A stretch of 64,000 bases of DNA, from positions 248,001 through 312,000 of the forward strand of contig JABTUE010000002.1 in NCBI GenBank assembly GCA_015075515.1. Direction: 5' to 3'. Made by a program: the position numbers and the translations under genes. Shown here in pieces: positions 51,904 to 60,816 of this stretch (positions are counted from its first letter, which is position 1; each line of letters begins with the position of its first letter). A model generated the notes under the pieces. The model had not been told where the DNA came from. It ran no database searches and saw only the letters and a list, made by a program, of their open reading frames with translations. Source of the stretch: Planctomycetota bacterium (lineage in GTDB: Bacteria > Planctomycetota > UBA8742 > UBA2392).

Positions 51904-51978
51904 TGGTGGACCGGCCGGGACTCGAACCCGGAACCCACGGCTTAAAAGGCCGCTACTCTACCATTGAGCTACCGGTCC
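51904..51978 (-). tRNA. tRNA-Lys (TTT)
   Basis: Read on the minus strand: acceptor GGACCGG / CCGGTCC, D-stem GCTC / GAGT, anticodon stem GCGGC / GCCGT with loop CTTTTAA (anticodon TTT), T-arm CCGGG-TTCGAGT-CCCGG, discriminator A and an encoded CCA. It reads AAA and AAG lysine codons. It lies 32 bp upstream of, and in line with, the FNT channel gene. Confidence 0.95.
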
Positions 51979-52080
51979 ACGGGGCGCGAGTGTATTTCCG
52001 GGGTCATGCCGCGCCACCCCCGAAACGCTTGCGGGTTGCGACGCGGCTGTGGGCAGCACAGGCGAACCCCGGTGCCGCGT

Positions 52081-53207
52081 CTATTTGCCGCCGGGGGCCT
52101 TTTCGCCCTGGTCCGCGCCCTTGTCATCGGGCCTGTCGCCAGGTTTCTCGCCCGGCTTTTCTTCGGGTGTGGGGCGGGCCTCGCGTTCGGGTTTGGCCGT
52201 GCTGTCGCGTTCAAGGGCGAATTGCAGGTCATCCAGCCAGCTTCCCACATCCTGGCCGTTGCGGGCCTCCAGGTTGCGGGCGGACAGCCGCCAGCACCAG
52301 ATGGTGCCCAACCGCAGGCCCTTGAGTTCTTCGCTGTCGCGGCACAACTCCTGCACGCTTTCGGGCAGGCGCGTAAAGCCGGTTTCGCGGTTTTCCTGCA
52401 GGTAATAGTCATCGTCCTGTTCGGGGGCGGCAAACCCGAACGGCCGCAGCTTGGCCGGATCCAGTTTTTCGCGCGTGATCACCCAGATCTCGGCGTCAAA
52501 GGCGCCGCGACCGTCGCACAGTTTGAGCGGAAACACCGGTCGCGGCGTGGCAAAACTCAACCGCAACGGCTTGAGGTCCGCCGCGTCGGGCAGCCCCCGC
52601 GCGCTGTTCAGCCGCGCCACCAGCCAGCACCACTGCCGCTGCGCGTACCAGCGCAGCGCGTCTTCGGCCGGCTCGGCGTGGCCATTGTCGCGCAGCCACT
52701 TGCGCAGTTCGGCCGCGCCGGCCTCGCCCCTGGTCTTGATCACATGAAGCTGGTAGTCGCCCAGGTTGCGCGCGGCCGGAAACTGCATGCCCTGGCCGCC
52801 TCGCTTTCCGGCGCGATCGCCGGGCCGTCCTCACTCTTGAGTTCCGCAAGCCGCGGCCGCACGGTCGTGAACTCGTGCAGATCCTTGAACACCGTCAGGC
52901 CGGCCTCGCCGAAACTTTCGGGCACCTCGGGCAGCGGAATCACCCACACCAGGCTGGTCAGGGCCGCGACCAGGCCGTCGGCGTTCAGATCCGGCCGCGC
53001 GCCGGCCTTGTTGGCACCCAGGGCATAGCCGGGCATCAGCACCATTTCCTGGCGGCCGTTGTCCCACAGGACAAGGCCGCGCTGGGGCCCGTTTTCGACG
53101 GCGTAATCAAGCGCCCGCGGAAGCTGCACGCAGGCGGTGGCCGGCCGGCCGGCGCACAGAACTGCCAGAGTCAGCGCGGCAAATACGATTGCGGCGGTAC
53201 GGCACAT
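52081..53207 (-). pseudogene. DUF2330-like secreted protein, paralog 1, frameshifted
   Basis: The signal peptide and first part run in one frame from ATG 53207 (MCRTAAIVFAALTLAVLCAG) to about 52800; the rest continues in another frame from about 52795 to 52081. Joined, they align with paralogs 2 and 3: ...DYAVENGPQRGLVLWDNGRQEMVLMPGY, SLVWVIPLPEVPES, then NLGDYQLHVIKTRGEAGAAELRKWLRDNG and LVARLNSARGLPD. The break is in the sequence GAGGCGGCCAGGGC and would be mended by one extra base. No slippery heptamer for programmed shifting is visible. It is either a decaying gene or a sequencing error. The C-terminal tail is rich in Lys, Pro, Glu and Asp. Confidence 0.75.
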
Positions 53208-53224
53208 GGCTGCTCCAATGCAAA

Positions 53225-53246
53225 CGGGGGCGGTTACCCGCCCCCG
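53225..53246 (-). terminator. hairpin between DUF2330 paralogs 2 and 1
   Basis: 9-bp perfect stem CGGGGGCGG / CCGCCCCCG with a 4-nt loop; read on the minus strand it is followed by TTTGC. It lies 20 bp past the paralog 2 stop and just before the start of paralog 1. Confidence 0.55.
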
Positions 53247-53265
53247 CAGCATAACAGCCCCCAGG

Positions 53266-54303
53266 CTAACGGTCTTTGCCTTTGGGTTCGGCCTTCTTTT
53301 CAGCGGCCTTGAACTCAAAGTGCAGGTCGTTTTCCAGCTTGGCCAGGTTGGTGCTGCCGTCCAGGCCGTAGCCCTGGAAGCGATAGCAGTACAGCTTGCC
53401 GGACTTGAGCGCCTTCAGCCCGTTGTCGTCGGCCGCGACCTTGCGGGCGGTTTCGGGCAGGGCGGAAAAGCGCGTGTCGCGGTTTTTCTGGCGGGTTTCG
53501 GCATCCACCTGTTCATAGGTCTGGATGCCGAAGGCCTGGCTCTTTTCCAGATCCACCTCGCGGTTGGTGATCAACCACAGGTCAAGGTCAAAGCTGCCGC
53601 GGCCAGCGTTGATCTTCAGCGGGTACACCGGTTTGTCCGTGGCAAAACCGATCTGCAGCGGCTTGACCTGGCCGTCAGCGGGCAGACCCTTGGGGTTGTG
53701 CAGCCGCACCGCCAGCCAGTAGTACTCCTTGCCGACGTAGAACTTCAGCGTCTCTTCGGCGACAGAGCCAAAGCCGTTGTCCTTGAGCCAGCCGTTGAGT
53801 TCCGTGCCGCCCAGTTCGCCTTTGGCCCGGATCGGCTGGATCGTGTAGTCGCCCACCTTCACGACTTCGTCCAGTTCCATGCCGTTCTCGTCTTCGCGGC
53901 CCAGTGCGGCACCGCCGGCGCTCTTTTCATCCTTGCCCCAGTTGCGCTTGTCGAGTTCTTCCAGCTTGGTGAACTCCGCCAGCTTGCCGAACATCCTGGC
54001 GTCGGCCTCTTTGTACGTGTCAGGCAGGTTCGGCACCGGAATCAGCCACGCCAGGGACGTCAGCTTCGTCGTGGCGTCATCCTTGACATTGCCCTTGGCG
54101 TCGCGGGGCATCTCGACGGTATAGCTGGGCCGGATCACCATCTGCTGACGCCCGTCGGCAAAGAAGATCAGCCCGGCCTGGCCGCCGGCCTTGATCGGCA
54201 CGGTGTACTCGGACGGCCCATGAATGCACGCCTGCGCCGGGTCAGTGGGCACCAGCGGCGCACAGGCCAGCGCGGCGGCAAAAACAAACAGTGCTTTTTT
54301 CAT
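53266..54303 (-). CDS. DUF2330-like secreted protein, paralog 2
   Basis: 345 residues from ATG 54303, after AAGGAG. Signal peptide (1-24), mature start near ACIHGPSEY. Beta-rich domain with GGQAGLIFFADGRQQMVIRPSYTVE, LTSLAWLIPVPNLPDTYKEADARMFGKLAEF, then GDYTIQPIRAKGELGGTELNGWLKDNGF, YYWLAVRLHNPKGLPADGQVKPLQIGF, and LITNREVD. This matches DUF2330 in layout. Paralogs lie on both sides in the same order, so they arose by tandem duplication. Function unknown; export to periplasm or surface is implied. Confidence 0.85.
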   Translation of the reverse strand: MKKALFVFAAALACAPLVPTDPAQACIHGPSEYTVPIKAGGQAGLIFFADGRQQMVIRPSYTVEMPRDAKGNVKDDATTKLTSLAWLIPVPNLPDTYKEADARMFGKLAEFTKLEELDKRNWGKDEKSAGGAALGREDENGMELDEVVKVGDYTIQPIRAKGELGGTELNGWLKDNGFGSVAEETLKFYVGKEYYWLAVRLHNPKGLPADGQVKPLQIGFATDKPVYPLKINAGRGSFDLDLWLITNREVDLEKSQAFGIQTYEQVDAETRQKNRDTRFSALPETARKVAADDNGLKALKSGKLYCYRFQGYGLDGSTNLAKLENDLHFEFKAAEKKAEPKGKDR

Positions 54304-54333
54304 GCGCGTCTCCTTCGCGTGTCTGCCCACGGG

Positions 54334-55380
54334 CTAGTTGTCGCGGCCCTTGGGCTGGGGCGGGGTTTCGGGGTCGGCCTTGAACACAAAGTGCAGGTCG
54401 TTTTCCAGTTTGGCCAGGTCGGTGGTCTTGTTCATGCCGCTGCCGCTGAGGCGGTAGCAGTACAGCGGGCCAGATTTGAGTGCCTTCAAACCGTCGGTTT
54501 CGGCGGGCTTGCGCACGCGCTCGGGCAGGTTGGCAAAGCTGGTGCGGCGGTTTTTCTGTTCCGTGTTGGCGTCTTTCTGTTCGGTGGTCAGCAGCCCGAA
54601 CGCCTTTGTCTTTTCGAGGTCAACCTCGCGGCCGGTCACCACCCACAACTCCAGGTCAAAGCTGTTCGAACCGGCGTTGATCTTCAGCGGGTACACCGGC
54701 TTGTCCGTGGCAAAACCGATCTGCAGCGGCTTGACCTCGCCGTCGGCGGGCAACCCCTTGGCGTTGTGCAGGCGCACCGCCAGCCAGCAGTAATCCTTTT
54801 CCAGGTAATACTTCAGCGTGTCGGCCGCGATCTCGCCAAAGCCTTTGTCCTTCAGCCACGCGTTGAGTTCGCGCCCGCCCAGCTCGCCCTTGGCCTTGAT
54901 CGGCTGGATCGTGTAGTCGCCAGCGGCCACGGCCTCGTGCACTTCAATACCGCCGGCGGCCTGGGCGTCGCCCCGGGCGTGGTTCTCGCCCTTGAATGAC
55001 CGGGCGTTGGCCGGCAGGTTCAGCACCGAAGGCGTGAAGTCGCGCAGGTCGGAAAACAGCCTGGCATCGGCCTCGGCGTAGCTGTCGGGCACCGCGGGCA
55101 CGGGAATCACCCAGGCCAGCGTGGTCAGCCTGCCGTGGGCGTCGTCTTGCGGCTTTTGCGGCCCGGTTTCGGGCAGTTCCAGCCGGTAACTGGGGCGGAT
55201 CACCATTTCCTGGCGGCCGTCGGCAAAGAAAATCAGCCCCATCTGCGTGCCCGGCTTCAGCGGGTAGGTGATTTCCACCGGCGGGTGGATACAGGCATTG
55301 GCGCGCGGCGCGTCAACCAGGGCCACACCGGTCAGGGCGGCGGCAACGACGGCGCCGGTGGCAATCAGCTTGCGGATCAT
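54334..55380 (-). CDS. DUF2330-like secreted protein, paralog 3
   Basis: 348 residues from ATG 55380. Signal peptide (1-28), then CIHPPVEITYPLKPGTQMGLIFFADGRQEMVIRPSY, TLAWVIPVPAVPDSYAEADARLFSDLRDF, GDYTIQPIKAKGELGGRELNAWLKDKGF, YLEKDYCWLAVRLHNAKGLPADGEVKPLQIGF, and VTGREVD. It is the first gene of the three-gene run on the minus strand. It and paralog 2 are more like each other than either is to the frameshifted paralog 1. Confidence 0.85.
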   Translation of the reverse strand: MIRKLIATGAVVAAALTGVALVDAPRANACIHPPVEITYPLKPGTQMGLIFFADGRQEMVIRPSYRLELPETGPQKPQDDAHGRLTTLAWVIPVPAVPDSYAEADARLFSDLRDFTPSVLNLPANARSFKGENHARGDAQAAGGIEVHEAVAAGDYTIQPIKAKGELGGRELNAWLKDKGFGEIAADTLKYYLEKDYCWLAVRLHNAKGLPADGEVKPLQIGFATDKPVYPLKINAGSNSFDLELWVVTGREVDLEKTKAFGLLTTEQKDANTEQKNRRTSFANLPERVRKPAETDGLKALKSGPLYCYRLSGSGMNKTTDLAKLENDLHFVFKADPETPPQPKGRDN

Positions 55381-55524
55381 GGTTTTCTCTCCGTGGATTC
55401 TGGCCTGTAACGCAACGGGATGTGAGCAGGTTCCCTTTTTCCGGCGATTTGGCCTCGCACTGCCGCAACACCGGCCGCCCCATTGCGGAATACCAAAAAC
55501 TCCGGCCGCGGCTACACTTGCGCC

Positions 55525-56130
55525 ATGTTCGAGTTCATCCGCGGCCGTGTGCACAAAGTGTTGCCGGGACTGGCGATCCTCGAGGCCGGGGGCGTTGGTT
55601 ACCGTCTGCAGGTGCCGCTGACCACCAGCGCGCGCCTGACCGGGCCCGAGGCCACGCTGCTGGTGCACCACACGCTGCTGCCCGAACAGGGCGAAGAACG
55701 GCTGTACGGCTTTGCCACCGAGCGCGAGCGCGAGTTTTTCCGCTCGCTGCTGGAGGTCAAGGGCATCGGGCCGACCACGGCGCTTCAGGTCATGTGCGCG
55801 GCGGACCTGGAAGAGCTGATCAACCTGATCGTCGGGTCTGACGTGTCGGGCCTGAAGAAGTTCAAGGGCATCGGGCCCAAGACGGCCGAACGGCTGGTCA
55901 CGGAACTGCGCGACAAGCTGGCGCCTCTGGCCACGGGCCCGGCGCGCAACACGACCGCGGCCTCGGCGCGCCTGCCCGCAGGTCAGCCCGCCGCCGACGC
56001 GGTGCTGGCGCTGGTGGCACTGGGCTATCCGCAGGCGAAAAGCGAACAGGCCGTGGCCAAGGCCGCCGGCGCGCTGGGTGCCGGGGCGAAGACCGAAGAA
56101 CTGGTGCGCCGCGCGCTGCAGATGGTGTGA
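55525..56130 (+). CDS. ruvA: Holliday junction helicase subunit RuvA
   Basis: 201 residues, usual length. N-terminal OB fold (MFEFIRGRVHKVLPGLAILEAGGVGYRLQVP), two helix-hairpin-helix motifs (LLEVKGIGPTTALQVM; LKKFKGIGPKTAERLVTELRDK), and the C-terminal RuvB-contact domain (ADAVLALVALGYPQAKSEQAVAKA). It clamps a Holliday junction for branch migration by RuvB. ruvB and ruvC are not adjacent. Confidence 0.97.
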   Translation: MFEFIRGRVHKVLPGLAILEAGGVGYRLQVPLTTSARLTGPEATLLVHHTLLPEQGEERLYGFATEREREFFRSLLEVKGIGPTTALQVMCAADLEELINLIVGSDVSGLKKFKGIGPKTAERLVTELRDKLAPLATGPARNTTAASARLPAGQPAADAVLALVALGYPQAKSEQAVAKAAGALGAGAKTEELVRRALQMV

Positions 56131-56227
56131 CGGCCGGGGATTGCGGATTGGCCCGGTTCGCGCCACGGGCAGTGGCCCTTGCGGTTGGCCGGCGGCCGGC
56201 CACTATCCGCGCATCACAGGAGCTTCC

Positions 56228-57190
56228 ATGTTCCACAAAGACATGCCCTACCGCCGCCTGGGCAACGCCGGCATCCGCCTTTCTGCTGTCTCTCTGGGCG
56301 GCTGGACAACCTACGGCGCCAGTGTCAAAGCCGAAGACACCGTGCGCGGCATCATCCGCGCCGCCTTTGAGGCCGGCATCAACTTCTTTGACATCAGCGA
56401 CATCTACGAAAAAGGCGAAGCCGAACGCGCCATGGGCAAGGTGTTTGCCGAACTGCCGCGCCACGAACTGGTGATTTCCACCAAGTGCTTCTGGCCCATG
56501 AGCGACGACGTGAACGACCAGGGCCTGTCGCGCAAGCACATCATGGAAAGCATAGACAAGTCGCTGCGGCGCATCGGCACGGACTACGTGGACATCTACT
56601 TCTGCCACCGGCCCGACCCCAACACACCGATCGAGGAAACCGCCCGTGCCATGGACGACCTGATCCACCGCGGCAAGGTTCTGTACTGGGGCACCAGCGA
56701 ATGGAGCGGCGAACAGATCCGCCAGGCCCAGGAAATCTGCGACCGGCGCAACCTGTACGCGCCGGTGGTGGAACAGCCGCAGCTCAACCTGGCCGCGCGC
56801 AAAAAGTACGCCACCGACGTGCAGCCCGCGCTGGCCGAATACGGCCTGGGCGCCGTAACCTGGAGCCCCCTGGCCAGCGGGCTGCTCAGCGGCAAATACG
56901 ACGACGGTCTGCCCGAGGGCTCGCGCCTGTGGCGCAGCGAAAACCTGCGCAAGACGTATCTGACCGAACGCAACCGCGAGCGCGTGCGCAAATTCAAGGC
57001 TCTGGCCGACGAACTGGGAACCACGCGCGCCGAACTGGCGATTGCCTGGTGCCTGGCCCAGCCCGGCGTCACCAGCGTGATCACCGGCGCCACACGCCAG
57101 GAACAGCTCAAACAGAACCTGGGCGCCCTGAAGGTGAAAATCACCGACGAAATCCGAACCCGCCTGGAAGAACTGTTCCCTCTGGAGTAA
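56228..57190 (+). CDS. aldo/keto reductase
   Basis: 320 residues from ATG 56228, after AGGAG. TIM-barrel NADPH oxidoreductase of the potassium-channel beta-subunit-like class: [47 protein letters not shown] (catalytic Asp/Tyr), [13 protein letters not shown] (Lys), [15 protein letters not shown] (His), [20 protein letters not shown], and [17 protein letters not shown]. The substrate is unknown. Confidence 0.92.
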   Translation: MFHKDMPYRRLGNAGIRLSAVSLGGWTTYGASVKAEDTVRGIIRAAFEAGINFFDISDIYEKGEAERAMGKVFAELPRHELVISTKCFWPMSDDVNDQGLSRKHIMESIDKSLRRIGTDYVDIYFCHRPDPNTPIEETARAMDDLIHRGKVLYWGTSEWSGEQIRQAQEICDRRNLYAPVVEQPQLNLAARKKYATDVQPALAEYGLGAVTWSPLASGLLSGKYDDGLPEGSRLWRSENLRKTYLTERNRERVRKFKALADELGTTRAELAIAWCLAQPGVTSVITGATRQEQLKQNLGALKVKITDEIRTRLEELFPLE

Positions 57191-57366
57191 GCGCCGCCGG
57201 GACGGAGGCGTTTCTTCGGGTGCAGGCGTTGTGTCACCCCGTGCCCGCGACCGGATCCAACAGGCAACGCCAGGCTGAAGCCGTGGCGGAAAAACCGCGC
57301 GCGTGGAATACTTGGCCGGGAATTGCGGTTATCATCGCGCGCTCATATGCCGTTTCGGAGAACCGG

Positions 57367-58500
57367 ATGAACCCGAAACCCAGCATTCTGGCCGGCCTGT
57401 TCTGCGTCGCCCTGGCGTGGCTTGCCGGTTGCAGCAGCGGCGGAAGCTCCCAGACACCCGTGCCGGCTGCGACACCCGCGGAAAACACCATGAAAACCGA
57501 ATCACCCGCCGCCAGTCCGGCGCCCGAGCCGTTCCGCAAGCCCGCGGATGAAGAACTGCGGCGCAGGCTTTCACCCATGCAGTATCACGTGACGCAAAAA
57601 AGCGGCACCGAGCCGCCGTTCCGCAACGAGTTCTGGGACCACAAAGAGCACGGCATCTACGTTGACATCGTGTCGGGCAAGGCGCTGTTCTCAAGCCTGG
57701 ACAAATACGATTCCGGCTGCGGCTGGCCCAGCTTCACGCGGCCGATTGACGACCCCGAAATCGTCGAGCTTGAGGACACCAGCCACAACATGGTGCGCAC
57801 CGAAGTACGCAGCAAAACCGCCGACAGCCACCTGGGCCACGTGTTCAACGACGGCCCCAAAGACCGCGGCGGGCTGCGGTATTGCATCAACAGCGCGGCT
57901 TTGCGCTTTGTGCCGCTGGCCGACATGGAAAAAGAAGGTTACGGCCGGTACCTGCAACCTTTTGTAGAACGCGGTCTGTTCCGCAAGGACGACCAGACCA
58001 TGAAAGACAGCGGCAAGCGCGAAACGGCGATTCTGGCCGGCGGGTGTTTCTGGGGCATGGAGGAAATCATCCGCCACATTCCCGGCGTCGTGGAAACCGA
58101 AGTCGGCTACTGCGGCGGGGCGACCTCGGGCGTCACCTACAACGATGTCAAAAAGGGCAACACCGGCCACGCCGAGGCCGTGCGCGTGGTGTTTGACCCG
58201 GCACGCCTGAGCTTTGAAGATCTGCTGGGCTGGTTCTTTCGCATGCACGACCCCACGACACTGAACCGCCAGGGCAACGACGTAGGAACCCAGTACCGCA
58301 GCGCGATCTTCTTCACCACCGAAGAACAGCGCCTGACCGCCGAAAAGATCAAGGCCGCGGTGGACAAATCGGGCAAATGGAAGAAGCCCGTGGTCACGGA
58401 AATCGCCAAGGCCGGCCCGTGGAGCCGCGCCGAAGAGCACCACCAGGACTATCTGCAGAAAAACCCCAACGGCTACACCTGCCATTGGCTGCGGGACTGA
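57367..58500 (+). CDS. msrBA: MsrB-MsrA fusion peptide methionine sulfoxide reductase, lipoprotein
   Basis: 377 residues from ATG 57367 (CGGAG upstream). Lipobox LAGC (Cys22) anchors it to a membrane. The MsrB domain (about 55-190) has [38 protein letters not shown] and the catalytic Cys in [10 protein letters not shown]; it reduces the R-epimer. The MsrA domain (about 210-377) has GGCFWGMEE with its catalytic Cys, [14 protein letters not shown] and [15 protein letters not shown]; it reduces the S-epimer. The order B then A is less common than A then B. It should repair oxidised exported proteins. The electron donor is not encoded nearby. Confidence 0.94.
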   Translation: MNPKPSILAGLFCVALAWLAGCSSGGSSQTPVPAATPAENTMKTESPAASPAPEPFRKPADEELRRRLSPMQYHVTQKSGTEPPFRNEFWDHKEHGIYVDIVSGKALFSSLDKYDSGCGWPSFTRPIDDPEIVELEDTSHNMVRTEVRSKTADSHLGHVFNDGPKDRGGLRYCINSAALRFVPLADMEKEGYGRYLQPFVERGLFRKDDQTMKDSGKRETAILAGGCFWGMEEIIRHIPGVVETEVGYCGGATSGVTYNDVKKGNTGHAEAVRVVFDPARLSFEDLLGWFFRMHDPTTLNRQGNDVGTQYRSAIFFTTEEQRLTAEKIKAAVDKSGKWKKPVVTEIAKAGPWSRAEEHHQDYLQKNPNGYTCHWLRD

Positions 58501-58506
58501 CCCCGG

Positions 58507-59682
58507 CTACACGAGCTGACGGGCCGCGGCCAGAACTTCGGCCAGGGCGGCGGCAAATTCGCGGATGTGTTCGGGCTGAACGGTCAGCGGCGGCAGCAGG
58601 CGTATCTGGTTGGGCTTGTCGCAGCCGCCCACCAGAATGCGCTTTTCCAGCAGTCCCTCAATCACCGGCTTGGCCGGGCAATCCAGCTCAATGCCCAGCA
58701 GCAGGCCCTTGCCGGTGACGGCCAGCACTTCGGGGATGTTGCCCAGTTCTTCGCGCACGCACAGTTCCATTTCGGCGGCGTGGGCGAGGATCTTTTCCTC
58801 CAGCAGCACTTCCAGCGTGGCCTTGACCGCGGCCATGGCCAGCATGCCGCCGCCGAAGGTACAGCCGTGCTCGCCGGGCGCGGGGGCGCTGCGGATGGCC
58901 TCATTGAGAATCACCATGCCCACGGGCACGCCGCCGCCGGCGCCCTTGGCGGCGGTGGTGATGTCGGGTTCTACGTTCCAGTGCAGTCCGGCAAACATCT
59001 TGCCGGTGCGGCCAAAACCGGTCTGGACTTCGTCAAAGATCAGCGCCGTGCCGTTGCCGGTGCACAGCTCGCGCAGGCTGTCATAGTACTTGCGGCTGGC
59101 GATACGCACGCCGCCCACGCTGGTGACGGGCTCAAGAATGATGGCCGCGACATCAGGCGACAGCATGGCCTCGACGGCCTCAAAGTCGCCAAACGGCACA
59201 AAGTCGGTCAGGGTGTCCAGATTCTGCGGAAAGTCGCCGCGCAGTTTGGGGTTGCCCGTGACGCTGAGAGCGCCGATCGTGCGGCCGTGAAAGCCGGTTT
59301 CCATGGCGATTACGCGCGGGCGGCCCGTGGCGCGACGCGCGATCTTGATCGCGGCCTCGTTCGCTTCGGTTCCGCTGTTGCAGAAAAACACCGCGCTGGA
59401 GGCCGGGTAGGCGTTCTTGCACACCAGTTGCGCGGCCTCGGCACGAAGGTCGTTGTAGACGCTGTTGCTGAAGAAAATGAGCTTTTTGGCCTGGTCGGAA
59501 ATCGCCTTGACCAGCTTCGGGTGACAGTGGCCGATGCTGCACACGGCATGGCCGGCGTACAGGTCAAGGTAGCGGTTGTTCCTGTCGTCAAAGACGTGCA
59601 CGCCCTCGCCGCGCGTGATCACGATCGGTTTTTTGGCGTAGGTCTGAAGGATGTACTGGTCTTCGACTTCGCGGATGTTCAT
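58507..59682 (-). CDS. argD: acetylornithine/class III aminotransferase
   Basis: 391 residues from ATG 59682 (MNIREVEDQYILQTYAKKPIVITRGEGVHVFD). Class III PLP enzyme: YLDLYAGHAVCSIGHCHPKLVKAI, FFCNSGTEANEAAIKIAR, METGFHGRTIGALSVTG, LIFDEVQTGFGRTGKMFA and the Schiff-base Lys in TAAKGAGGGVPVGM. It matches acetylornithine (or succinyldiaminopimelate) aminotransferases of arginine and lysine synthesis. The ATG overlaps the stop of the NAD(P)HX dehydratase gene upstream. Confidence 0.88.
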   Translation of the reverse strand: MNIREVEDQYILQTYAKKPIVITRGEGVHVFDDRNNRYLDLYAGHAVCSIGHCHPKLVKAISDQAKKLIFFSNSVYNDLRAEAAQLVCKNAYPASSAVFFCNSGTEANEAAIKIARRATGRPRVIAMETGFHGRTIGALSVTGNPKLRGDFPQNLDTLTDFVPFGDFEAVEAMLSPDVAAIILEPVTSVGGVRIASRKYYDSLRELCTGNGTALIFDEVQTGFGRTGKMFAGLHWNVEPDITTAAKGAGGGVPVGMVILNEAIRSAPAPGEHGCTFGGGMLAMAAVKATLEVLLEEKILAHAAEMELCVREELGNIPEVLAVTGKGLLLGIELDCPAKPVIEGLLEKRILVGGCDKPNQIRLLPPLTVQPEHIREFAAALAEVLAAARQLV

Positions 59683-60587
59683 TTCTGCCCCGACTGGTGC
59701 CGCGTGCAGGCATGCGGCAGTTCTTCGATCACGTCCGTGGCCAGCATGCCGATTTCGCCCATTCTGGCGCAAACCATGTCGCCCGCAAGCCCATGCAGAT
59801 AGGCGCCCAGACAGGCAGCCTCAAAGGCCTCAAAGCCCTGGGCCAGCATGGCCCCGATCACGCCGGCCAGCACGTCGCCCATGCCGGCCTTGGCCATGCC
59901 GGGGTTGCCGGTCTGGTTGACGTACACGCGCTTGCCGTCAGTGACCACGGTGCCGCGGCCCTTGAGCACAACCACGGCGTTGTGCTTGCGCGCAAAGGCA
60001 ACGGCGGTGTCGCGGCGCTGGTCGTCGCTGGCGCGCAGGTCCAGCCTGGTGTCGGCCTCTTTGCCCAGCAGCCGAAGCATTTCACCGGGGTGCGGCGTAA
60101 GAATCGGCGGACCCTTGGCGCGTGAAAAGTCCTTCAGACACGCCAGGTCGCCGGCAATCGCGTTCAGGCCGTCGGCGTCCAGCAGCAGCCGCGTGTCCAG
60201 TTGCGGCAGCAGGTTGCGCACGGCCTGCACGGTCTGGGCGTTGGTGCTGATGCCGGGGCCCAGACACAGCACGTCGTAGTCCTCCAGGCCCTTGAGAATC
60301 CGGGCCGGGCTCATGGCCGACAGCGTGCCGTCTTCGGTTTCAGGCAGGGCAAACGTCATCACGTTGGGGTCGCGCCCCGACACCATGACCGCCAGACGCC
60401 AGGGCATGCCCACGCGCACCAGACCGGCCCCGCTGCGCAGCGCCGCGCGCGAACACAGCGCCGCGGCCCCCACCATGCCCGCCGATCCGGCCACGACAAA
60501 CAGTTTACCGGCCTCGCCTTTGTGCATGGCGGCGGCGCGCGCGGGCAGGGCGGGTACGGTGGCGGGTGTGGTTGCCTCTTTGGGCAT
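59679..60587 (-). CDS. nnrD: ADP-dependent NAD(P)H-hydrate dehydratase
   Basis: 302 residues from ATG 60587. YjeF C-terminal/ribokinase-like domain: GKLFVVAGSAGMVGAAALCSRAALRSGAGLVRVG, LCLGPGISTNA, RLLLDADGLNAIAG, ILTPHPGEMLRLLG, VVLKGRGTVVTDG and the signature NPGMAKAGMGDVLAGVIGAML. It repairs hydrated NAD(P)H using ADP (or ATP). The epimerase half (YjeF_N) found fused in many bacteria is absent here, so it must be encoded elsewhere. It overlaps argD by 4 nt. Confidence 0.93.
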   Translation of the reverse strand: MPKEATTPATVPALPARAAAMHKGEAGKLFVVAGSAGMVGAAALCSRAALRSGAGLVRVGMPWRLAVMVSGRDPNVMTFALPETEDGTLSAMSPARILKGLEDYDVLCLGPGISTNAQTVQAVRNLLPQLDTRLLLDADGLNAIAGDLACLKDFSRAKGPPILTPHPGEMLRLLGKEADTRLDLRASDDQRRDTAVAFARKHNAVVVLKGRGTVVTDGKRVYVNQTGNPGMAKAGMGDVLAGVIGAMLAQGFEAFEAACLGAYLHGLAGDMVCARMGEIGMLATDVIEELPHACTRHQSGQK

Positions 60588-60685
60588 GGGGGCAGGGTGA
60601 TACGCCGGGGGCGTGAAGTCAACGGCGGCCGCGCGCTTCCCCCTGTTGACGCTGCAACGCGCGTCATTACCTTTGCGCGCGTCAC

Positions 60686-60763
60686 GCGGCTTGTAGCTCA
60701 GTTGGTTAGAGCGCCAGATTGTGATTCTGGATGTCGCGGGTTCGAATCCCGTCAAGCCGCCCA
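60686..60763 (+). tRNA. tRNA-His (GTG)
   Basis: Acceptor CGGCTTG / CAAGCCG with an extra encoded G at -1 paired to C73, the identity mark of tRNA-His. D-stem GCTC / GAGC, anticodon stem CCAGA / TCTGG with loop TTGTGAT (anticodon GTG), T-arm GCGGG-TTCGAAT-CCCGT, and an encoded CCA. A strong hairpin follows. Confidence 0.96.
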
Positions 60764-60769
60764 GACAAC

Positions 60770-60798
60770 AGCGCCGCCCCGGCCGGGGCGGCGCTTTT
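60770..60798 (+). terminator. terminator after tRNA-His
   Basis: 11-bp perfect stem AGCGCCGCCCC / GGGGCGGCGCT with a GGCC loop, then TTT, starting 7 nt after the CCA. Also lies just past the stop of the convergent minus-strand gene. Confidence 0.85.
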
Positions 60799-60816
60799 GT
60801 CCGGCGCGGGCGTGAC

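Noticed and set aside
51906..51980. Alternative acceptor pairing (GTGGACC) for tRNA-Lys
   Set aside because: It would shift the T-stem out of register and remove the encoded CCA. The GGACCGG/CCGGTCC pairing gives a standard cloverleaf.
52780..52810. Programmed ribosomal frameshift in DUF2330 paralog 1
   Set aside because: No X-XXY-YYZ slippery site or clear downstream pseudoknot, and the paralogs are single-frame genes.
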